From: Planktosalinus sp963977065 | GTDB lineage: Bacteria > Bacteroidota > Bacteroidia > Flavobacteriales > Flavobacteriaceae | Reading direction: 5' to 3' | Assembly (NCBI GenBank): GCA_963977065.1 | Contig: CAXBNF010000003.1 | Coordinates: forward strand, 62,001-126,000 | Length of the DNA: 64,000 nt | Shown: piece after piece, positions 42,045 through 52,253 of the stretch | How positions within the stretch are numbered: position 1 is the stretch's first letter | Layout: each line of letters starts with the position of its first letter | Translations under genes and position numbers: made by a program | Notes under the pieces: generated by a model | Told to the model about the DNA's origin: nothing | What the model saw: the letters and a program-made list of their open reading frames with translations, nothing else | The model's database searches: none

Positions 42045-44525
42045 CTAAAACACCACCACCTTGTTATTAATAAAAAACAAACTGTTGACTAAAAACAACT
42101 TCCCATTTTCCCAAAAGGAACGAAACATGACATCATCAGCAAGATAAATCACGCTGCCACGGCCCATTTTGTGTTCACCAAACACCAATGAATTTTTCAA
42201 CCCTTTCAAAGCTTCTTCACCGGCAAAACCACTTACACGCTCTGCATCGCCTTCAATGTAAGCCACGTTATAACCACTTTCTAAAAAGCTATAAGCACTT
42301 GTTCCTGCTTTTAGCGTAAAATAGTTCTCTGAGTAACCAAAAGCAAGTGGGTGTGATACATCCACTTTGGTTTTAAAAATACTTCCTGTGATGAAATTTT
42401 TCACGCTTTCGTTTTCTCTTTGGTCATAAGGAATGAGTAGATTTGGTTCTTCTTTTTCTGCTTCATCGGTCTCATTTCTTTTGAGTCCAAAACCTTCTTT
42501 GTCAACAAAAGTGCTTAGGGCATTATCAATGGCAACGAGAGTTCCGCCTTTACTTACCCACTCTTTAAGTTTTCCTAGTGTGCTTTCGTCAAGATAACTT
42601 TGATAAAACCCTGAGGGCAATATCAAGACGTCAAACTGATCGAGGGTTATATTTTTAAAATAATCGGTGTCAATGGAGGTTACGGGATAGTGCAATTGTT
42701 GCTCAAAGAAATGCCACAAAGCCCCATAACTTAGTGAAGAGGTATATCTTCCTCTCATTAAAGCCACTTTTGGTGGGTGGATAATCTTTACATCAGGCGA
42801 ACCAAAATCGGTTCCGGTGTCTGAAAAGCTGGTGGGCGCGATAAATAATTTCCTTTTGTGTTTATTTGCAATTTCAGTAACTTTTTGGTTATAGTTTTCA
42901 ACAGAGCGATTATCACTTTTTGTGATGATAAGACTTCCTCTGTCAAAACTTTCGCCGGCAAGGCCAAATTTCTTTTCGCTAAAGCGCACTTTTATTCCTG
43001 CCTGAACCAATTCTGAAAGGAAAGCAGCATCTTGCATGCTGTTCCATTTGCTGATGTATCCTGCCGCATTGGGATCCATCCCATTGAGCATAGGTGTTTT
43101 TGTTTGGACTTCATTAGCGGTTATAAGCGAAGTGCTTGCAATGGCATCCAGACCGTAAGCATGTGGTAAATTCCAGGCGGTGATATCATAAGTGAGTGGT
43201 GTGCTCAATTTTGTTTCCGGCTCAAAAAGCGCTTGCACCATTCTGCCCTTGGGCTGATTTGTACTCACTAACAGAGCATTCTTCAAATTCATGCTTCCGT
43301 TTTTGTTAGTGCCATAATGAAAACCGCTGGCACTTCCGCTATTAGAAAAACCATATTTTATCTCATGCTTATCAAGTAATCTCGCCAGGGCATTGATTTT
43401 ATCCTCTTCGCCCTGCAAGGCATAGCTTTTGTATTTTAAATTTGGTTGAAAGAATTTCTGGAATTCGGTATTTAGCTTTTTAGCATTTTTTGAAGAAATT
43501 TCAACGGTGGAAAGTCCGGTGGTTTTTTGATGCTCAACACGGTCAACAAGGGTGAGCTCATAGCCTTCATCGGTATCGATACCCAATCCTGCACGGCCGT
43601 GACCGGCTTGTTCATAAGTCATCCCAATGGCACCCACATAAGTGGGATAAGTATCTCCATAACTGGGATAGAGCAAATCAAAACGTTCTCTAGTGAAAAA
43701 TAACCAGCCTTCTTTATCAAAGTAGCTGGCGTGATTTTTTCCAATTTGCGTTTGAAAATCACGCTGCCAATCTGTAATAACTTCGTGAAATGGTTCTGCT
43801 GCCGGAGCAAAATAGTAGGGCTCATTGATGCCTTGTTCATGAAAATCCACGTGAATATGGGGCATCCATTGGTTGTAAACCTTCAAACGTTGCTGTGTTT
43901 CTACCTGTGTGGCCCAGGCCCAATCGCGGTTAAGGTCAAAGAGATAATGATTTGGACGTCCGCCCGGCCACGGTTCCATATGTTCTGCGGCAACCTGAGC
44001 TGCATTGTAGGGAGTTGCTTTTACCTGATTGTACCAGTTAACATAACGATCACGACCGTCAGGATTCAGGTTGGGGTCTATGATGACAACTGTATTTTCA
44101 AGCCAGGCCTGTTTTTGGGTAATTAATTCATAAAGGGTTTGCATAGCGGCTTCACTGCTGGATGCTTCGTTTCCGTGTACATTGTAACTCAACCAAACGA
44201 TTGCAATATCTGGATTTGCAGAGCCTTCTGCCAAACCGATTTGTTTTAGATTATTAGTTCGGATGGTTTCAATATTTCTTATATTGTTTTCTGAAGTGAC
44301 AACGGCATAAGTAAGTTTGCGTCTTTCATTGGTTTGTCCATATTCCTGATAAGTAACCATAGAACTGTTCTCAGCGACGTGATTGAAATAGTTGACAATG
44401 TCTGCGTGTCTTGTGAATTGGGTACCGATTTCATACCCTAAAAACTCTGAAGGGGATTGGATAGATTGCCCAAAACCAAAGCTAAATATTAAAAAGAAAA
44501 GAAGTGAAGGTAGAAGTTTTTTCAT
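42045..44525 (-). CDS. M14-family zinc carboxypeptidase-like protein
   Basis: 826 residues with a signal peptide ending near GFGQ. The zinc ligands are His117 and Glu120 in YNVHGNEASS and a His in HVDFHEQG, probably His229. IIDPNLNPDGRDRYVNW is another M14 hallmark. After the catalytic domain (to about 330) there is a long C-terminal region that includes a GATase1-like segment (VLILPSGFYQSYLDE). The layout matches a large Bacteroidota M14 subfamily of exported peptidases with unknown substrates. Confidence 0.87.
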   Translation of the reverse strand: MKKLLPSLLFFLIFSFGFGQSIQSPSEFLGYEIGTQFTRHADIVNYFNHVAENSSMVTYQEYGQTNERRKLTYAVVTSENNIRNIETIRTNNLKQIGLAEGSANPDIAIVWLSYNVHGNEASSSEAAMQTLYELITQKQAWLENTVVIIDPNLNPDGRDRYVNWYNQVKATPYNAAQVAAEHMEPWPGGRPNHYLFDLNRDWAWATQVETQQRLKVYNQWMPHIHVDFHEQGINEPYYFAPAAEPFHEVITDWQRDFQTQIGKNHASYFDKEGWLFFTRERFDLLYPSYGDTYPTYVGAIGMTYEQAGHGRAGLGIDTDEGYELTLVDRVEHQKTTGLSTVEISSKNAKKLNTEFQKFFQPNLKYKSYALQGEEDKINALARLLDKHEIKYGFSNSGSASGFHYGTNKNGSMNLKNALLVSTNQPKGRMVQALFEPETKLSTPLTYDITAWNLPHAYGLDAIASTSLITANEVQTKTPMLNGMDPNAAGYISKWNSMQDAAFLSELVQAGIKVRFSEKKFGLAGESFDRGSLIITKSDNRSVENYNQKVTEIANKHKRKLFIAPTSFSDTGTDFGSPDVKIIHPPKVALMRGRYTSSLSYGALWHFFEQQLHYPVTSIDTDYFKNITLDQFDVLILPSGFYQSYLDESTLGKLKEWVSKGGTLVAIDNALSTFVDKEGFGLKRNETDEAEKEEPNLLIPYDQRENESVKNFITGSIFKTKVDVSHPLAFGYSENYFTLKAGTSAYSFLESGYNVAYIEGDAERVSGFAGEEALKGLKNSLVFGEHKMGRGSVIYLADDVMFRSFWENGKLFLVNSLFFINNKVVVF

Positions 44526-44601
44526 TTGTTGTGTTGTTTTATTTTTTGTGTTGCTAAAACTACTAAAAACAATGATAATTCACTTTAAGATTAACGGAAT
44601 T

Positions 44602-44636
44602 TTTGAGAAATAAGTCCTGCAAAAAACTATCTTTGA
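44602..44636 (+). promoter_or_regulatory. Candidate promoter of bshC
   Basis: TATCTTTG (44629-44636) is an exact TAnnTTTG match. TTTG at 44602-44605 could be the -33 element, 23 bases upstream, slightly long. The bshC ATG is 20 bases after the -7 element. Confidence 0.5.
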
Positions 44637-44656
44637 TTTTCGTTTTAAATTCAATT

Positions 44657-46264
44657 ATGCCAGAAGACTGTATTTCTTATCATAAAACGGGATATTTTTC
44701 CAATCTCATTAATGACTATCTTGCTCAGGATGAAGCAATTCAATTTTTATATAAGCGATTTCCTCATAAAGAGGAATTTGTGAATCAGCTAAAAGAAAAG
44801 AAAGACAACTATCCTCCAGAAAACAGAGTGTCACTTGTTCAAATCTTAAAAAAGCAATACCAAAATATACCAACGTCTGCTACTACCAATGTTAACATAA
44901 ACACACTTAAAGAATCAAATACATTTACTATCACAACCGGCCATCAACTCAATTTATTTACCGGTCCCTTGTACTTTTTGTATAAAATTATTTCTACAAT
45001 TAATTTATGTTCACAATTGCGAAAGGAGCACCCTGAATATCAGTTTGTGCCAATTTATTGGATGGCCACCGAAGACCATGATTTTGAAGAAATCAATTTT
45101 TTTAATTTTAAAAATAAAAAGGTGGTTTGGGACAGAAAATCAGGCGGGGCAGTGGGTGAACTGTCCACAGATGAACTGGATAAAGTGTACAAAACCTTTT
45201 CTGAACAACTAGGCACTTCACCCAATTCCGAAAAATTAAAAAAACTCTTTGAAGAAGCATATCTCAATCACACCAACCTGGCTGATGCTACGCGATACCT
45301 TGCAAATGAACTGTTTGGGGAGTATGGTTTGGTCATACTCGATGCCAATGAAAAGGAATTGAAACAGCTTTTTATTCCATACATTAAGGATGAAATAATT
45401 AAAAATACCACATCAGAATTTGTTGAAAAAACAAATCGTGAAATCAATGCGATCCCCAACAAAAACTACAAACTTCAAGTAAACCCTCGCGAGATCAATT
45501 TATTTTATCTGAAGAAAGGACTGCGCGAACGCATCATTGAAAAAGGAGGTCTTTACTTCGTCAATAACACAGAAATAAAATTTGACAAGGAGAGTATGCT
45601 TTCTGAAATTGAAAACCACCCGGAGCGTTTTAGTCCCAATGTTTTATTGCGACCCCTTTATCAGGAAGTTATTTTGCCCAATCTTTGCTACATTGGAGGA
45701 GGAGGAGAGCTTGCATACTGGCTTCAGTTAAAAGGTTATTTTAATGAATTAAAAATCACATTCCCCATGCTGATGCTTCGTAATTCGGCTTTAATCCTTT
45801 CGGAAAAACAAAAGTCAAAAATTCAAAAGCTCAATGTTTCTATAGAAGATTTATTTCTACCCAAACACAAATTGGAGGATAAAGTAACCCGGCAGATTTC
45901 AGCAATAAAAATTGATTTTTCGCTACAGCGAAACCACTTACAACAACAATTTAAGGACCTTTACAAACTAGCAGAACAAACAGATAAATCATTCAAAGGT
46001 GCTGTTGCAGCTCAGGAGAAAAAGCAACTCAATGGGCTGGATTCACTTGAAAAGCGATTACTAAAAGCACAAAAAAGAAAACTTTCAGATCATTTAGAAA
46101 GGATTGCTAATCAGCAAGATGAACTCTTTCCAAATGGAAGTCTACAAGAGCGTAACACCAATTTTTCTGAATTTTATGATGCGTATGGAGAAGAATTAAT
46201 TCCACGGCTGTTTGAATCCTTAAATCCTCTTGAACTTAATTTTAGGTATGTGGTTTTAAAATAA
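44657..46264 (+). CDS. bshC: Putative cysteine ligase BshC (bacillithiol biosynthesis)
   Basis: Adds cysteine to glucosaminyl-malate in the last step of bacillithiol synthesis. The ATG at 44657 gives MPEDCISYHKTGYFSNLI; the TTG upstream at 44603 would add 18 residues. The signature TTGHQLNLFTGPLYFLYK is at 93-110. PIYWMATEDHDFEEIN and SPNVLLRPLYQEVILPNLCYIGGGGELAYW are further family blocks, and a C-terminal coiled coil is present. Length 535 is normal. bshA and bshB are not in the window. Confidence 0.92.
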   Translation: MPEDCISYHKTGYFSNLINDYLAQDEAIQFLYKRFPHKEEFVNQLKEKKDNYPPENRVSLVQILKKQYQNIPTSATTNVNINTLKESNTFTITTGHQLNLFTGPLYFLYKIISTINLCSQLRKEHPEYQFVPIYWMATEDHDFEEINFFNFKNKKVVWDRKSGGAVGELSTDELDKVYKTFSEQLGTSPNSEKLKKLFEEAYLNHTNLADATRYLANELFGEYGLVILDANEKELKQLFIPYIKDEIIKNTTSEFVEKTNREINAIPNKNYKLQVNPREINLFYLKKGLRERIIEKGGLYFVNNTEIKFDKESMLSEIENHPERFSPNVLLRPLYQEVILPNLCYIGGGGELAYWLQLKGYFNELKITFPMLMLRNSALILSEKQKSKIQKLNVSIEDLFLPKHKLEDKVTRQISAIKIDFSLQRNHLQQQFKDLYKLAEQTDKSFKGAVAAQEKKQLNGLDSLEKRLLKAQKRKLSDHLERIANQQDELFPNGSLQERNTNFSEFYDAYGEELIPRLFESLNPLELNFRYVVLK

Positions 46265-46291
46265 AATGGAGTTCCATTTATGACCAATTTT

Positions 46292-48397
46292 TTAAGAAAT
46301 ATAATTCCATATATTTTTATATCTCGTCAACTGGGCATAGGTGTTTTTAACAGCAATATTCTCAGGGTTGGTTAGAGAAGGGTCTTGTTTTAATAGTTGC
46401 CAGGCATAACTGCGCGCTATTTTTAAAATGTCACCGTCTTTCATAATGTCTGCAATTTTGAGTTGTAAGACTCCACTTTGTTGGGTTCCCATCATATCTC
46501 CGGGTCCGCGTAATTTTAAATCCACTTCAGAAATTTCAAAACCGTCATTGGTGCGCACCATTGTTTCTAAGCGCGTTTTTGCATCACTAGAGAGTTTAAA
46601 CGAAGTCATTAAAATGCAATAACTTTGATCAGCTCCGCGTCCCACACGGCCTCTTAGCTGATGTAGCTGTGACAATCCAAACCGCTCTGCACTTTCAATA
46701 ATCATAACACTGGCATTGGGAACATTGACACCCACCTCAATAACCGTGGTGGCGACCATAATTTGTGTTTCTCCTTTGACAAAGCGTTGCATTTCATAAT
46801 CTTTATCTGCCGCTTTCATTTGTCCGTGAACAATGGATACCTGATATTTTGGTTTTGGAAACTCTCTTTCGATACTTTCATAGCCATCCATCAAATCTTT
46901 ATAGTCCATTTTTTCACTCTCTTGAATCAATGGATAAACGATATAAATTTGCCTTCCTTTTGCAATTTCATCCCTGATGAATTTGAAGACTTTTAAGCGG
47001 TTTGAATCATAGCGATGCACGGTTTTAATTTGCTTTCTTCCGGGGGGTAATTCGTCGATAACCGAGATGTCCAAATCGCCATAAACACTCATCGCCAAAG
47101 TACGCGGAATAGGGGTGGCGGTCATCACCAAAATGTGTGGCGGAAATTCATTTTTGTGCCATAATTTTGCCCGTTGCTCAACCCCAAAACGGTGTTGCTC
47201 ATCGATGATTGCAAGCCCTAAATTTTTAAATTTTACCTTGTTTTCTATCAGTGCATGGGTGCCAATTAAGATGTCTAAAGTGCCGTTTTCCAGATTTTCG
47301 TGAATTATTTTTCTTTCTGAAGTTTTAGTTGAACCAGTGAGTAATGAAATACTGATTTCCAAATTATTACACATCTCAACTAAACTGTTGTAGTGTTGGA
47401 CTGACAAAATTTCAGTCGGGGCCATTAAACAGGCTTGAAAACCGTTGTCAAGTGCTATTATCATTGACATGAGTGCAACTATAGTTTTTCCTGATCCCAC
47501 GTCTCCCTGTAAAAGTCGGTTCATCTGTGCATTACTGCCCAAATCATTTCTAATTTCCTTGATGACCCGTTTTTGAGCCTCGGTCAAATCAAAAGGTAAA
47601 TGGGCATTGTAAAAGGTGTTAAAGAGTGGTCCCACTTTTTCAAAACGGTAACCTTTTATTTTGCTTTTATGAATCAGATTTTTTCTGATGAGTTGCAACT
47701 GAATGTAAAAAAATTCTTCAAATTTTAATCGGTATTGTGCCTTAGATAATAGCACCTGACTTTTCGGAAAATGCACATTAAAAAGCGACTCATTTTTGGG
47801 TAGTAATTTGAGTTCTTCAAGAATGTTTTTTGAGAGCGTTTCACTGAATTTATTTTTGGAATCCAGAAACAATTGTTGCATCAATTTGTTGATGATTCTG
47901 TTGGTGATTCCGCTGTTGGATAATTTTTCTGTTGAGGGGTACACCGGTTGCATGGCAGAGCGTAAACTTTGCTCGTGTTCTTCCATTAATTCCATTTCAG
48001 GGTGTGGCATGGAGAAACATCCGTTAAACCAATTGACTTTTCCAAAAATCACATAGGGCACATTGATTTTTAAGCTCTCTTTAATCCACTTCAAACCCCG
48101 AAACCATACCAATTCCATAGTGCCGGTTTCATCAGTAAAAGTGGCGACCAGGCGTTTTCTCTTATTTTGCTCCACCGTTTTGATATGGGTAATCTTGCCT
48201 ATAATCTGCATTTCAGCATTGTTTTGCTGCAATTCATTGATTTTGTAGTAACGGGTGCGGTCAATATAACGGTTTGGAAAAAAGTGAAGCAAGTCCTGAT
48301 AAGTGAATATGCCTGCTTCCTTGCGCAGCAAATCAGCCCGGTTGGGGCCCACGCCTTTTAAATATTCAATGGGAGTTTGAAGGAAGCTTGCGTTCAT
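46292..48397 (-). CDS. recG: ATP-dependent DNA helicase RecG
   Basis: Superfamily 2 helicase that reverses stalled forks and branch-migrates Holliday junctions. An OB-fold wedge domain occupies about 60-150. Walker A GDVGSGKT is at 298-305, DEQHRFG at 399-405 and TATPIPRTLAMSVYG follows. HQLRGRVGRG and the C-terminal DLKLRGPGDMMGTQQSG, part of the TRG region, are intact. Length 701 is normal. It ends 27 bases from the convergent bshC gene. Confidence 0.96.
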   Translation of the reverse strand: MNASFLQTPIEYLKGVGPNRADLLRKEAGIFTYQDLLHFFPNRYIDRTRYYKINELQQNNAEMQIIGKITHIKTVEQNKRKRLVATFTDETGTMELVWFRGLKWIKESLKINVPYVIFGKVNWFNGCFSMPHPEMELMEEHEQSLRSAMQPVYPSTEKLSNSGITNRIINKLMQQLFLDSKNKFSETLSKNILEELKLLPKNESLFNVHFPKSQVLLSKAQYRLKFEEFFYIQLQLIRKNLIHKSKIKGYRFEKVGPLFNTFYNAHLPFDLTEAQKRVIKEIRNDLGSNAQMNRLLQGDVGSGKTIVALMSMIIALDNGFQACLMAPTEILSVQHYNSLVEMCNNLEISISLLTGSTKTSERKIIHENLENGTLDILIGTHALIENKVKFKNLGLAIIDEQHRFGVEQRAKLWHKNEFPPHILVMTATPIPRTLAMSVYGDLDISVIDELPPGRKQIKTVHRYDSNRLKVFKFIRDEIAKGRQIYIVYPLIQESEKMDYKDLMDGYESIEREFPKPKYQVSIVHGQMKAADKDYEMQRFVKGETQIMVATTVIEVGVNVPNASVMIIESAERFGLSQLHQLRGRVGRGADQSYCILMTSFKLSSDAKTRLETMVRTNDGFEISEVDLKLRGPGDMMGTQQSGVLQLKIADIMKDGDILKIARSYAWQLLKQDPSLTNPENIAVKNTYAQLTRYKNIWNYIS

Positions 48398-48539
48398 TGG
48401 ACTAAATTAAAGCATTCAAAAGGAATGTAAAAGAGAAATTTCAGTTTTCATAGGTATCAATTTTAAGTGTGTTTGTTTTTTTCGCTTTAAGCGAAAATTT
48501 AAGTAATTTGTGGACTTTTATAATCCTTAATTCATCAAC

Positions 48540-50600
48540 GTGCGATTCAACTTGCTTTTTTTGTTTTTGGTAACGACTACTTTTGCGCAACAACTTCAAA
48601 TGGTTGATTTTCAGAAAGTAGATGCCGATATTAAAATCTTTCCAGAAGATAAAAAAGTGATTGGATTTCTGGAATATAAGTTTGACATTCTCCAAAATAC
48701 AGACTCAATTTATTTGGATGCCAAAAATATGACTGCTCAGTTAAGCTCAGCTTCCCAAACTAAGGTTTCTTTAAATGTCACAGAAGATAAAATATGGATT
48801 AAGCATCCTTTTAGAGCAGGAAAGCATTACAAAATTACCATTGATTATGAAGTTTTTCCAAAACAAGCCATGTACTTTTTTGGTGACCAAGTCTGGACGC
48901 AGGGGCAGGGCAAATACACCTCACACTGGTTGCCCTCTATAGATGACGTTAATGATAAAATCATATTCAATCTCGCCATCACCGCTCCAACAGAACTCAC
49001 TGTTTTAGCAAACGGAAATTTAGAAAATGAATCTCCTATTTCAAATAAACACAAGCAGTGGAAATATAGTATGAAAAACCCTATGAGCAGTTACCTTGTG
49101 GCGGTTGCAATAGGACCTTTTGAAAAGCAAACAGCAACCTCTTCAAGTGGAATTCCACTAGAATATTATTATTCCGCAGGCAATCAATTCAAAGCTGAAT
49201 CAACTTATCGCTACACGAAAGAAATGTTTGATTTTCTGGAAGCTGAAATCGGAGTGCCTTATCCCTGGCAGAACTACAAACAGGTACCGGTAAGGGATTT
49301 CCTCTATGCCGGAATGGAAAACACCACCCTCACCATTTTTTCTGAAGCGTTTGTTGTGGATTCTATTGGTTTTGTTGATAGAAACTACGTAAACGTTAAT
49401 GCACACGAGCTCGCCCATCAATGGTTTGGAAATTTGGTAACAGCCCAAAGTAGTCAACATCATTGGTTACAGGAAGGTTTTTCTACTTACTATGCCTTAC
49501 TCGCTGAACGCGAAATTTTTGGAGATGACTATTACTATTGGAAACTATACCAAAGCGCTGAGCAACTCACTGAATTGAGTGATCAAGGCAAAGGGGAACC
49601 CATTCTCAAAGCAGGGGCGAGTTCGCTAACTTATTACCAAAAAGGAGCCTGGGCACTGCATATTCTCAATGAGCGTGTAGGACCTCTAGTGTTTAAGCAA
49701 GCGGTACAGAATTTTTTGAATAAACATAAATTTGGCTCAGTTACAACAGACGATTTTTTAAACGAAATCACGTTACTCAACGGTGATGACCTGCGGTGGT
49801 TTAAAGATGATTGGTTAAATCAAGGTGCTTTTAGGTCAACCCAAGCGCTGGAGTCTATGCGAAAATCCCCTTTTATGGAAAATTATTTGGGTTTGTCTGC
49901 CATTGCACAACGACCTTTAGCTGAAAAGGTAACAGTGCTTTCCGGGTTTTTGAAAGCGCCTGTCAATGACTATCTGGGTCAGGCGGTTGTCTATCAATTG
50001 GCTGATGAGCCTTTCGGCGAAAGCCTTCCCTTATATCTAAAAGCCTTTGAAAGCGGTAATCTCTATGTGAGGCAAGCTATTGCTTTGAGTATAGAAAAAA
50101 TTCCTCCTCAACTTAAAACCCAATATGAATCTCTATTGGATGATGCATCTTATGTAACACAAGAGGCCGCTCTGTATTATCTATGGCTCAATTTTCCCGA
50201 AGACCGCAATCGGTTTTTAGAAAAAATGAACGGAGTGACGGGCTTTCAGGACAAGAACATCCGCCAATTGTGGTTGACACTTGCAATTGTAACGGATAAT
50301 TTTCAAAACGAAAACAAACAAGCATTTTTTGATGAATTGAGCAGTTATGCATCCCCAAAATTCAGTTTTGAAGTTCGCCAAAATGCCTTTCAGTTTTTAG
50401 TAGGGCTCGACGGATTTACCAATCAAAACTTAAAATATCTTATTGATGCTTGCCAGCATCCTAATTGGCGTTTTAGGAGCAGCAGCAGCCAATTACTTGA
50501 TGAATTGCTTAAAGAAGAGGAAACAAAACTTCAATTAATTCAAATTAAAAATGAATTGACTGAACCTCAAAAGGAGTGGTTGGATACTAAGCTTAAATAG
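48540..50600 (+). CDS. Secreted M1-family aminopeptidase
   Basis: 686 residues from a GTG start that gives the signal peptide MRFNLLFLFLVTTTFAQQ. The substrate-binding motif YAGMEN (256-261) replaces GAMEN. The zinc site is HELAHQWFGN (His289, Glu290, His293) with Glu312 in WLQEGFSTYYA. A HEAT-like C-terminal region follows. The family removes N-terminal residues from peptides, here probably in the periplasm. Confidence 0.9.
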   Translation: MRFNLLFLFLVTTTFAQQLQMVDFQKVDADIKIFPEDKKVIGFLEYKFDILQNTDSIYLDAKNMTAQLSSASQTKVSLNVTEDKIWIKHPFRAGKHYKITIDYEVFPKQAMYFFGDQVWTQGQGKYTSHWLPSIDDVNDKIIFNLAITAPTELTVLANGNLENESPISNKHKQWKYSMKNPMSSYLVAVAIGPFEKQTATSSSGIPLEYYYSAGNQFKAESTYRYTKEMFDFLEAEIGVPYPWQNYKQVPVRDFLYAGMENTTLTIFSEAFVVDSIGFVDRNYVNVNAHELAHQWFGNLVTAQSSQHHWLQEGFSTYYALLAEREIFGDDYYYWKLYQSAEQLTELSDQGKGEPILKAGASSLTYYQKGAWALHILNERVGPLVFKQAVQNFLNKHKFGSVTTDDFLNEITLLNGDDLRWFKDDWLNQGAFRSTQALESMRKSPFMENYLGLSAIAQRPLAEKVTVLSGFLKAPVNDYLGQAVVYQLADEPFGESLPLYLKAFESGNLYVRQAIALSIEKIPPQLKTQYESLLDDASYVTQEAALYYLWLNFPEDRNRFLEKMNGVTGFQDKNIRQLWLTLAIVTDNFQNENKQAFFDELSSYASPKFSFEVRQNAFQFLVGLDGFTNQNLKYLIDACQHPNWRFRSSSSQLLDELLKEEETKLQLIQIKNELTEPQKEWLDTKLK

Positions 50601-50642
50601 TTAAGCAGGAGGGAGGTTATTTTCCAGATATAAATACTAATA

Positions 50643-52253
50643 TTATTGTTTAGTTACATAAAAAACAATTCGTTTCAAGCGGCTCCTTCTATTTTCTGTT
50701 GGATTGACATCAATGCTGTCCAGCTTTTTTAGATTGTAATTTGTAAATACATTTTCTGCATCTTCCAATTGATTTTCAATATCCCTCACTAATAATAAAA
50801 ATGTTTCTTCTCTGGGTAATTGATAGTTATTTCCATCATGTAAAACAGGAATGGCCGAGCCATATTCCCAAACAAGCTCTGGCACAAAATTGAAAAACTC
50901 ATATACCGGAACGTTCAGTGTTTGAATGTGGGAATTTAAAATTTCAGGTCCACGATATTCAGTATTGGGGTTGATTTCTTTGGCAAGCGGCATTCCAAAA
51001 CAAATTACAGTAACAATAAAAGCAATGGAAGCATAAAACACCTTTTGAATGTTTTTTCTGAATAAATGGAAGGCCATATACACACCAATAACAAAAAGAA
51101 GAATGGCTGAAAGTACAAACCAAACAAAGGAGTTTTGAAGGCTTTCGCCGAAATATAAATACCCGGCAATTGGAAAAGCAATCCCAATCAATGCAATCAA
51201 ACCAAAATGAAAATACACCGGCCAGGTTTCTTTCACTTTAAGCGATTTAAAACATCTGAACAAATATTCCATATAAAATGCTGTGTTGATGGCTAAAGGA
51301 AATAAAACAGGTAAGAGGTACCGTGATTTTTTTTCCGGAATGATTGAGAGTAATACGACCGCTATGAGTGTCCATAACAAACTAAACTGGTAGGCTTTTT
51401 TATGAAATACTTTGTCCTTTAAATAGGGGTAAAGTAAGGCTACAAATGCGGGAATTGTCCATAGTCCGCTTTGTACAACAAAACTCCAGTAATAATAAAA
51501 GGGACGCACGTTGTAGTTAATCCATCTTCCAGCTTCCAGAGAAGTAATTTCTGTTACAGCGCGGGTGTCAAAGAAATAAACATACAAACTCCACGAGCCT
51601 GAAACAATTGCAGCTGCGAGAATACTCAACACTATGGGAAAAAGTCTTCCTTTTGTGAACTTAAACACTACGCCATAAGCAATTAAAAAGGGGAGAAGCA
51701 ATGCATACAGAGAAACCGGCCCTTTACTTAAAAATGAAAATCCAAAAAAGAGACCTGCTATAAGCGCATTTCTGTATAAATTTTTACTTTCTCTAAAAAG
51801 TTTAATAATATAGAAAATTGCAACAAGCATAAAGCCGTGTGTGAAAATGTCCCATTGCCCATCTCTGCTTGAAAAAATAATATGGAAAGAGGTGACGGCA
51901 ATAAGCCCCGCAAGAAATGAAAACCGTTTTTCAGCTGTGATTTTTAATGAGATAAAATAAGTCATCAAGACACCAATGAGTCCTAAAATTGCAGCAGGAA
52001 GCCGAAGTCCAAAAAGACTGTCCAGCCCAAAGACACTAGCTGAAATGGCAGTCAACCAGGTGGGTAGTGGTGGTTTTTGATAGCGTGGCAACTCGTTGAG
52101 GGTGGTAAAAATCCAGTTACCATCTTGAAGCATTTCGCGTGCTGTGATAAAATTGCGGGCTTCCATAATATTGATAAAAATGGCGTCAAGATTTATAAAA
52201 AATACTAGTATGCAAACTAATAGTAGCCAGAAAAGTTCTTTATTTTTTTTCAT
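50643..52253 (-). CDS. GT39/ArnT-like polyprenyl-phosphate glycosyltransferase
   Basis: 536 residues with a dozen hydrophobic segments. The first periplasmic loop IMEARNFITAREMLQDGNWIFTTLNELPRYQKPPLPTWL carries the catalytic acidic motif and the RYxKPPL signature of GT39/PMT_2 enzymes such as ArnT. These move a sugar from undecaprenyl phosphate to a lipid or protein on the outer face of the inner membrane. The gene overlaps the LAB_N gene by 14 bases. In ArnT the acceptor is lipid A, but that is not proven here. Confidence 0.88.
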   Translation of the reverse strand: MKKNKELFWLLLVCILVFFINLDAIFINIMEARNFITAREMLQDGNWIFTTLNELPRYQKPPLPTWLTAISASVFGLDSLFGLRLPAAILGLIGVLMTYFISLKITAEKRFSFLAGLIAVTSFHIIFSSRDGQWDIFTHGFMLVAIFYIIKLFRESKNLYRNALIAGLFFGFSFLSKGPVSLYALLLPFLIAYGVVFKFTKGRLFPIVLSILAAAIVSGSWSLYVYFFDTRAVTEITSLEAGRWINYNVRPFYYYWSFVVQSGLWTIPAFVALLYPYLKDKVFHKKAYQFSLLWTLIAVVLLSIIPEKKSRYLLPVLFPLAINTAFYMEYLFRCFKSLKVKETWPVYFHFGLIALIGIAFPIAGYLYFGESLQNSFVWFVLSAILLFVIGVYMAFHLFRKNIQKVFYASIAFIVTVICFGMPLAKEINPNTEYRGPEILNSHIQTLNVPVYEFFNFVPELVWEYGSAIPVLHDGNNYQLPREETFLLLVRDIENQLEDAENVFTNYNLKKLDSIDVNPTENRRSRLKRIVFYVTKQ

